Shown: positions 32,896 through 37,962 of the stretch, one piece after another
Layout of the letters: every line of letters begins with the position of its first letter
Position numbering within the stretch: the stretch's first letter is position 1
Source: Alphaproteobacteria bacterium
Lineage (GTDB): Bacteria; Pseudomonadota; Alphaproteobacteria; UBA2966
Direction of reading: 5' to 3'
DNA length: 37,962 nucleotides
Assembly (NCBI GenBank): GCA_018650465.1
Contig: JABIFY010000151.1
Location: forward strand, 1-37,962
Notes under the pieces: generated by a model
What the model saw: the letters and a program-made list of their open reading frames with translations, nothing else
Database searches by the model: none
Told to the model about the DNA's origin: nothing
Program-made: the position numbers and the translations under genes

Positions 32896-34134
32896 TCAGG
32901 TCACCGCGCCGCGCACATTAAACCGGTCTTCTTTCCAGGTGTCGTTGGCCATGATATCGCTGAGGATCTCCACCGCATCCCAGACGTCAGCAAAAGATGT
33001 GTACAGCGGCGTGAAGCCAAACCGCAGAATATCCGGCTCCCGATAATCGCCGATAACGCCTTTGGAAATCAGAGCTTGCATGATCGGGAAGGCATTTTTG
33101 TGCAGGAACGATACCTGACTGCCACGCACCACGCGATCACGCGGGGTTATGGTCTCGAAGCCCAGGCCTTCACATCGGCTTTCGACAAGGTCCATGAACA
33201 GGTCGGTCAGGTCCAGGCTCTTGGCACGGATTTGATCCATGCTGACATCGTCCCAGACATCCAGGGCACTATCCAGCGATGACAAGGCGAGGATGACGTG
33301 CGACCCGGACAGGTGACGCGTAATGCCTTCGGCAGGGACATAGTTGGTGTCAAAATCAAAAGGTTTGGCGTGTCCCATCCAGCCATATAAGGGCTGGCGC
33401 GCCTCTGCCTGTAATCGTTTGGCGACAAAACAAAAGGCAGGGGCACCCGGTCCGCCGTTGAGGTATTTATATGTACAGCCCACGGCCAGATCGACATTTG
33501 CGGCGTTCAGGCCCAGCGGCACCGCACCGGCAGAATGGCACAAGTCCCAGATCATGAGGGCACCCTTGTCATGGGCGGCCTTGGTCAGATCGGCCATGTT
33601 ATGTTGTTGGCCAATTTTGAAATCCACGTGGGTGATCAGCACGGCAGCAGTATCTTCGCCGATGGCGGCCTTGATGTCACCGCCTTCGGGCACCAGGCGC
33701 AACTCATAGCCATCATCCAGCAAATCAATCAGGCCCTGAACCATATAAAGGTCGGTGGGAAAGTTACCTTCTTCCGAGACAATCACCTTGCGACCGGGAC
33801 GCAGTTTAACCGCCGTGGCGACCTGTTTAAAAACATTGACCGACGTGCTGTCGCCGACCACGACTTCACCGTCATCCGCACCGATGAGCTTGGCAATGCG
33901 GTCGCCAATGCGGGTGCCGGAATTAATCCAGTCCGCATCATTCCAGCTGCGGATCAGGCCCTGTGCCCATTCTTCGTGCACCACCTTTTGTACGCGAGCG
34001 GCAGATGCCTTTGTTACCGGACCCAAGGAATTGCCATCCAGGTAGATCACACCTTCTGGCAAGATGAAGGCATCACGGCTTGAGGCAATGGGGTCGGCGG
34101 CGTCACGGGCAACGCAATCGTCACGGCTGGTCAT
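32896..34134 (-). CDS. kynU: Kynureninase
   Basis: A 412-residue PLP enzyme that splits kynurenine to anthranilate and alanine. Seen are YLDGNSLGPV near the N-terminus, GDSTSVNVFK, the Asp in MIWDLCHSAGAVP and the PLP Lys223 in GCTYKYLNGGPGAPAF. Length fits the family. No kynA or kynB is in the window. A thiolase-like gene follows after 5 bases. A perfect 16-base palindrome lies 17-32 bases before the start codon. Confidence 0.95.
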   Translation of the reverse strand: MTSRDDCVARDAADPIASSRDAFILPEGVIYLDGNSLGPVTKASAARVQKVVHEEWAQGLIRSWNDADWINSGTRIGDRIAKLIGADDGEVVVGDSTSVNVFKQVATAVKLRPGRKVIVSEEGNFPTDLYMVQGLIDLLDDGYELRLVPEGGDIKAAIGEDTAAVLITHVDFKIGQQHNMADLTKAAHDKGALMIWDLCHSAGAVPLGLNAANVDLAVGCTYKYLNGGPGAPAFCFVAKRLQAEARQPLYGWMGHAKPFDFDTNYVPAEGITRHLSGSHVILALSSLDSALDVWDDVSMDQIRAKSLDLTDLFMDLVESRCEGLGFETITPRDRVVRGSQVSFLHKNAFPIMQALISKGVIGDYREPDILRFGFTPLYTSFADVWDAVEILSDIMANDTWKEDRFNVRGAVT

Positions 34135-34150
34135 AGGGAAAAATCTTTCA

Positions 34151-34166
34151 TTTTAAGCTTAAAATA
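34151..34166. promoter_or_regulatory. Perfect 16-base palindrome before kynU
   Basis: ATTTTAAGCTTAAAAT is fully self-complementary and lies 17-32 bases upstream of the kynU start, where an operator or promoter element is expected. Kynurenine genes are often controlled by Lrp/AsnC-type regulators such as KynR, but no such match is claimed. Confidence 0.4.
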
Positions 34167-34341
34167 TCTGCGACAAAATGCCGGAAAATGGTCTCCTTTG
34201 CAAGGAATACTGCGGTGGGTTTATGCTGCCTGGTCAAAGGCTGTGCCGGAACCAAATTCCTGGGGGTGGCCCTTTATGCTGGCTCGATCCACATTCAGTA
34301 ACTACATTTGAGCGTAAATATTTTTGCATGGAGTAGGCATA

Positions 34342-35199
34342 GTGACGACCTTTATTGATATCCTGAACCAGCATCCCATGGTGGCAGCACCAGGTGCGTA
34401 CGATGCGCTGAGTGCACGTGTAATTGAGGATGCCGGGTTTCCCTTGGTATATTTTATCGGACTGGGAAACGAAGCGAGTGATCTGGGGTTTCCGGATATC
34501 GGTTTGACAACAGCGACAGAAATGGTGCGCCGTGTTGGCAATGTTACGCAGTGTGTGGACATACCGGTGGTGTGTGATGCCGATACGGGTTTCGGTGGTG
34601 CGATCAATGTGACGCGAACAGTGCGCATGTTTGAAGCCGCCGGTGTTTCCGCCATTCACCTGGAAGACCAGACTTTCCCCAAGCGATGTGGCTTGTTGGC
34701 CGGTAAACAAGTCATTCCACGCGAGGCTTTTGCGAAGGTGATCGATACTGCACTTAGCGCCCGACGCAACGAAGATTTTTGCATCATCGCACGTTCAGAC
34801 GCCAAGGTTGCGGAAGGTGTAGAAGGTGTTATTGAACGACTGAAACTTTACGCTGAACATGGTGCTCATGCCGTTATGGTTGGGGATTTTTACACCCTTG
34901 AGGAGTTCGCACGAATTTCGGCTGCTGTGCCGGTACCGCTAATTTCGGTCGCAGCTGATAAGGATCACTTCGACTTACAGCCGGATTATACCATTGATGA
35001 ATGGCGACAAGTCGGGGTTCGTATGGCGCTTTATTGGCACCTTCCATTATTCGCAGCGCTTCAGGCCGTGCGTGATGCGGTGAACGTATTAAAGAATGAT
35101 GGTTCAACCGAAAAACTGTCAGACAGGATTGCAGGCTACAAGGAATATGCGGAGGTGACCAATTTGGAAGAATGGATGCGGTTGGACGAAAACCAGTGA
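34342..35199 (+). CDS. Isocitrate lyase/PEP mutase family protein
   Basis: A 285-residue TIM-barrel protein of the PEPM/ICL superfamily. The Mg-binding VVCDADTGFGG (Asp79/Asp81) and SAIHLEDQTFPKRCG (Cys116) segments are clear. The usual KRCGH motif reads KRCGLL here, so the His is lost; this suggests activity unlike methylisocitrate or isocitrate lyase, perhaps decarboxylase or carboxyPEP-type. GTG 34342 is chosen because GGAG at 34330-34333 is well placed. Codons look more A/T-ending than in the neighbours, perhaps a transferred gene (impression only). Function not assigned. Confidence 0.85.
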   Translation: MTTFIDILNQHPMVAAPGAYDALSARVIEDAGFPLVYFIGLGNEASDLGFPDIGLTTATEMVRRVGNVTQCVDIPVVCDADTGFGGAINVTRTVRMFEAAGVSAIHLEDQTFPKRCGLLAGKQVIPREAFAKVIDTALSARRNEDFCIIARSDAKVAEGVEGVIERLKLYAEHGAHAVMVGDFYTLEEFARISAAVPVPLISVAADKDHFDLQPDYTIDEWRQVGVRMALYWHLPLFAALQAVRDAVNVLKNDGSTEKLSDRIAGYKEYAEVTNLEEWMRLDENQ

Positions 35200-35227
35200 A
35201 GTGCTCGCCCTCACGAAATAGAATGGA

Positions 35228-36358
35228 TCAGGTTCTGTGGGCTGAGGCCAGATAATGTTCCGACTGCATTTCGATCAGGCGGGATTCGGTGCGGGCAAAT
35301 TCAAACTTGCCGTCACCCTTGGCGTAAATATCTGATGGCCCTGCATCCGCAGTGCAAATCAGATTGACATTGTGGTCATACAGAACGTCGATCAGGTTGA
35401 TCAAGCGCCGGGCTTCGTTGCGCTTCTCCGGGCCAAGTTGCGGAATACCCTCCAGAAACACGGTATGGAATTGCATGGCGATTTCAAGATAATCCGCTGC
35501 GCCCAAGGGCTTCTCACATAAGCCAGCGAAGGTAAACCGGGCTGTGCCGTGGGCCGCGGCAGGCACATCCAGGGTTCGCCCCTGCACTGTGAGGGTTTGC
35601 GCCTCGGCTTTTGCGTCATCTGTCAGGCGGGCAAATGTTTGGGCAAAAGCTGTGTCACTGGCCGACCCCAGGGGCGTGAAGAATACCGGTTTTTCTGTCA
35701 GACGCTGCAGGCGATAATCCTGGCCACCATCCAGTTGCAAAACATCCAGCCTGGATTTCAGCATATCGATAAAAGGCAAAAACAGGCTGCGGTTCAGGCC
35801 GCCCTGATAGAGGTCATCCGGTGCCCGGTTTGACGTGGTCACGACGACAACGCCATTGTCGAACAGGGATAAGAACAATCGCCCCAGGATCATGGCATCG
35901 GCGGCGTCCGAAACCTGAAATTCATCAAAGCATAACAAGGCGGATTCGTCGGCCAAAGCCCGTGCCACCACCGGGATTGGGTCCGTATCATCGCCCTTGT
36001 TTTTGATCTTCTGGCGAAAGGCGTGAATGCGGGCATGCACGTCCAGCATAAACGCATGAAAGTGCGTGCGGCGTTTGCGCGGCACCTCGACGCCCTCAAA
36101 AAAGATATCCATCATGGCCGTCTTGCCGCGACCCACGCCGCCATAAAAATAGATGCCCTGCGGTGGCTCCGCATTACGCTGGCGACTAAAAGGCAGGGTC
36201 CAGCCGCTTTTGGCGCGTGGATCATATCCCTTTAGTTTCAGGTGCAGCAGTTGCAGTTTCTCTGCCGCCAGTTCCTGGGCCTGATCCGGTTGCCACTCAC
36301 CCTTGTGGATGAAATCCCGATAGGCATGGATAGGACCTGCGGCAATATCTTCAGGCAT
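35228..36358 (-). CDS. zapE: Cell division ATPase ZapE (AFG1-like)
   Basis: A 376-residue AAA+ type ATPase. Walker A is YFYGGVGRGKTAMMD and Walker B is LLCFDEFQVSDAADAMIL, both typical of the AFG1/ZapE family; TTSNRAPDDLYQGGLNR is the sensor I region and LINLIDVLYDHNVNL the C-terminal region. ZapE acts on the FtsZ ring in E. coli. The ATG is one base after the PaiB-like stop (36360), so they are likely one unit. Confidence 0.95.
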   Translation of the reverse strand: MPEDIAAGPIHAYRDFIHKGEWQPDQAQELAAEKLQLLHLKLKGYDPRAKSGWTLPFSRQRNAEPPQGIYFYGGVGRGKTAMMDIFFEGVEVPRKRRTHFHAFMLDVHARIHAFRQKIKNKGDDTDPIPVVARALADESALLCFDEFQVSDAADAMILGRLFLSLFDNGVVVVTTSNRAPDDLYQGGLNRSLFLPFIDMLKSRLDVLQLDGGQDYRLQRLTEKPVFFTPLGSASDTAFAQTFARLTDDAKAEAQTLTVQGRTLDVPAAAHGTARFTFAGLCEKPLGAADYLEIAMQFHTVFLEGIPQLGPEKRNEARRLINLIDVLYDHNVNLICTADAGPSDIYAKGDGKFEFARTESRLIEMQSEHYLASAHRT

Positions 36359-36359
36359 A

Positions 36360-36983
36360 TCAGCTGTTAAACTTGTTGCTCAGATCGGCGAGGGCCAGAG
36401 ACATGTCATCGCCCTGGGCACGCAGGCCATCTATGGTACCAGCCTTGTCTCCGTCGGTGCGGTTTTGTCCCAGCTTGGCCTTGGCATCCAGTTTTGTGAT
36501 ATCGATTTCGAAAGCGACGGTTGCGCGGATCATCGCCGACATGAAGTTTTCAGACCCCTGATAGGTCCAGGGTGGCTCGAACTGCGCTTCATTCTCGGCA
36601 ATCAGATTAACCAGCATCTGTCTCTTGGCGGTTTCGTCCTCGATGACGCGGGGAACGCCATAAGCATGTATGGCGACATAGTTCCACGTGGGCACGGCAG
36701 GCTCGTCCGCATACCAGGCCGGAGAAATATACCCATGCGGCCCGGCGAAAATAACCATAAATTCGGCATCGTCTGAAAACCCCATCCAGTGATCGTTGGA
36801 CTTTCCCATATGGGCGATCAGCTGACCATGTTCGCCCACAGACGGGTCATACATAAAAGGCAGATGCGTGCCCGTAATCCTGCCGTCCGCGCCCGGACCC
36901 GTCAGGGCCGCGAAACTGTTTTGCTGGATAATCGCTGTGATCTCATCGCGATCTTCAATTTTCAGAATATCTGGTGTGTACAT
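36360..36983 (-). CDS. FMN-binding, PaiB-like protein
   Basis: A 207-residue protein of the PaiB/FMN-binding negative regulator family (split-barrel flavin fold). Seen are LTGTHLPFMYD-like GRITGTHLPFMYD, LIAHMGKSNDHW, FAGPHGYISPAWYADEPAVPTWNY and the C-terminal KLGQNRTDGDKAG. Start ATG 36983 is used; a longer in-frame start adds six residues without support. It may bind flavin or haem; direct repression is shown only for a few relatives. Immediately upstream of zapE. Confidence 0.92.
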   Translation of the reverse strand: MYTPDILKIEDRDEITAIIQQNSFAALTGPGADGRITGTHLPFMYDPSVGEHGQLIAHMGKSNDHWMGFSDDAEFMVIFAGPHGYISPAWYADEPAVPTWNYVAIHAYGVPRVIEDETAKRQMLVNLIAENEAQFEPPWTYQGSENFMSAMIRATVAFEIDITKLDAKAKLGQNRTDGDKAGTIDGLRAQGDDMSLALADLSNKFNS

Positions 36984-37002
36984 AATGCTCTCTCTTAACA
37001 CA

Positions 37003-37035
37003 AAAAAGGCCGCCGGTTGAACCCGACGGCCTTTT
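37003..37035 (-). terminator. Intrinsic terminator after sdhB
   Basis: A 13-position stem (37004-37016 with 37023-37035, one C-A mismatch) and 6-base loop, with a run of six T on the minus strand. It stands 36 bases after the sdhB stop and separates the sdh operon from the PaiB-zapE unit. Confidence 0.88.
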
Positions 37036-37070
37036 GAATTTTTGCCAAATTGGGTTCAAACGGGACTGGC

Positions 37071-37850
37071 CTAGCGCCGTTCGACCATCATTTGTTTGAT
37101 GCTGGAAATAGCCTCTGCCGGGTTCAGGCTTTTCGGGCAGGTCTTGGCGCAGTTCATGATGGTGTGACAGCGATACAGTTTGAACGGATCTTCGAGATCG
37201 TCCAGGCGCTTGCCGGTATCTTCGTCGCGGCTGTCGATCAGCCAGCGATAGGATTGCAACAAGGCAGCCGGGCCGAGATAGCGGTCCGAATTCCACCAGT
37301 AACTCGGGCAACTGGTTGAACAGCAGGCACACAGGATGCATTCCCAAAGACCGTCGAGCTTGGCGCGGTCCTCGCGGCTTTGCAGACGTTCCGTTGTAGC
37401 CGGGGCCGGGGTCGCGGTTTTCATCCAGGGTTCGATCGAGGCGTACTGGGCATAGAAATTGGTCAGATCAGGGACCAGGTCCTTGATCACCGACGTATGC
37501 GGCAGCGGATAAATGTTGACGTCACCTGAAACAGCTTCGGTTGCCTTGGTGCAGGCCAGTGTGTTGGTGCCGTCGATGTTCATGGCGCATGAGCCACAAA
37601 CGCCTTCGCGGCAGGACCGGCGGAAAGCCAAAGTGGGGTCCAGGTCGTTCTTGATCTTGATCAGACCGTCCAGAACCATGGGGCCACAGGTATCCAGATC
37701 GACTTCATAGGTATCGATCACGGGATTGTTGCCGTCATCCGGGTTCCAACGATAGACGTTGACCTTCTTGATCCGCTGCGCCCCGGCCGGAGCCTTGACG
37801 ACTTTGCCTTTACCGACCTTTGAATTGGCGGGGAGTGCAAATTCAGCCAT
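37071..37850 (-). CDS. sdhB: Succinate dehydrogenase iron-sulfur subunit
   Basis: A 259-residue subunit of complex II. The [2Fe-2S] ligands are C80, C85, C88 and C100 ([13 protein letters not shown]). The [4Fe-4S] cluster has C171-x2-C174-x2-C177 with C238, and the [3Fe-4S] cluster C181, C228 and C234 ([12 protein letters not shown]). It links SdhA to the quinone site of the membrane subunits. ATG 37850 has AAGGAAG just before it and is 43 bases after the sdhA stop. Confidence 0.98.
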   Translation of the reverse strand: MAEFALPANSKVGKGKVVKAPAGAQRIKKVNVYRWNPDDGNNPVIDTYEVDLDTCGPMVLDGLIKIKNDLDPTLAFRRSCREGVCGSCAMNIDGTNTLACTKATEAVSGDVNIYPLPHTSVIKDLVPDLTNFYAQYASIEPWMKTATPAPATTERLQSREDRAKLDGLWECILCACCSTSCPSYWWNSDRYLGPAALLQSYRWLIDSRDEDTGKRLDDLEDPFKLYRCHTIMNCAKTCPKSLNPAEAISSIKQMMVERR

Positions 37851-37893
37851 CTTTTCTTCCTTATCCTCGTGTGCCCTGAGACGTCGTCAGCTT

Positions 37894-37962
37894 TTAATAA
37901 ACGCGCGCCTTGGGTTCGATGTAATCGATCTCGTCAGTCATGGTGTAGGTGTGAACGGGACG
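37894..37962 (-). CDS. sdhA: Succinate dehydrogenase flavoprotein subunit, C-terminal end (partial)
   Basis: The last 22 codons before the TAA read RPVHTYTMTDEIDYIEPKAR then VY, which is the standard SdhA C-terminus. The rest lies beyond the window edge. It precedes sdhB in the sdh operon. Confidence 0.92.
   Translation of the reverse strand, partial: RPVHTYTMTDEIDYIEPKARVY

Overview
The window looks like a piece of an alphaproteobacterial chromosome, probably from a Rhodospirillales-like sulfur oxidiser. Three things point there: a class I lysyl-tRNA synthetase, succinate dehydrogenase and other housekeeping proteins of alphaproteobacterial type, and a complete reverse dissimilatory sulfite reductase (rDsr) cluster. 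No mobile element, CRISPR array, tRNA or rRNA was seen.

Layout. Bases 1-165 are the end of a response-regulator receiver domain, coupled to an HcaT-like MFS transporter. Bases 1350-4152 hold a sulfur-handling group: a YeeE/YedE-type transporter and a DUF302 periplasmic protein on the minus strand, divergent from an exported tandem rhodanese. Bases 4159-5544 are a minus-strand trio: a TauD/TfdA-like dioxygenase followed by two very small proteins. Bases 5907-20152 are the dsr operon in the order dsrA-B-E-F-H-C-M-K-L-J-O-P, a TrpD2/YbiB-like gene, dsrN and a SUMT (cobA). This is nearly the order known from Allochromatium vinosum, but dsrR and dsrS are not present and two genes are added. Bases 20153-20643 are non-coding, with several possible RNA helices and an intrinsic terminator. 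From 20644 to the end are mostly housekeeping genes: a VTT membrane protein, fatty acid hydroxylase/sterol desaturase, an alpha/beta hydrolase, a TerB-like protein, an XPD/DinG-type Fe-S helicase, lysS, a branched-chain aminotransferase, an SRAP protein, pyrD, a HAD phosphatase, a thiolase-like protein, kynU, a PEP mutase/isocitrate lyase family protein, zapE, a PaiB-like protein, sdhB and the end of sdhA.

How the genes fit together (inference from known rDsr biology). Sulfane sulfur reaches the cytoplasm and is passed through DsrEFH to DsrC. DsrAB with DsrL oxidises it to sulfite, and DsrMKJOP links DsrC thiols/trisulfide to the membrane quinone pool and periplasm. DsrN and the SUMT supply and amidate the siroheme cofactor. 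The oxidative direction is supported by the presence of dsrE, dsrF, dsrH and dsrL, the absence of dsrD, and conservation of the key cysteines DsrE Cys78, DsrH Cys20, and DsrC Cys98/Cys109. The most unusual signals are non-coding: a double hairpin inside the dsrA-dsrB gap, a 17-bp hairpin between dsrC and dsrM, and the structured region after cobA.
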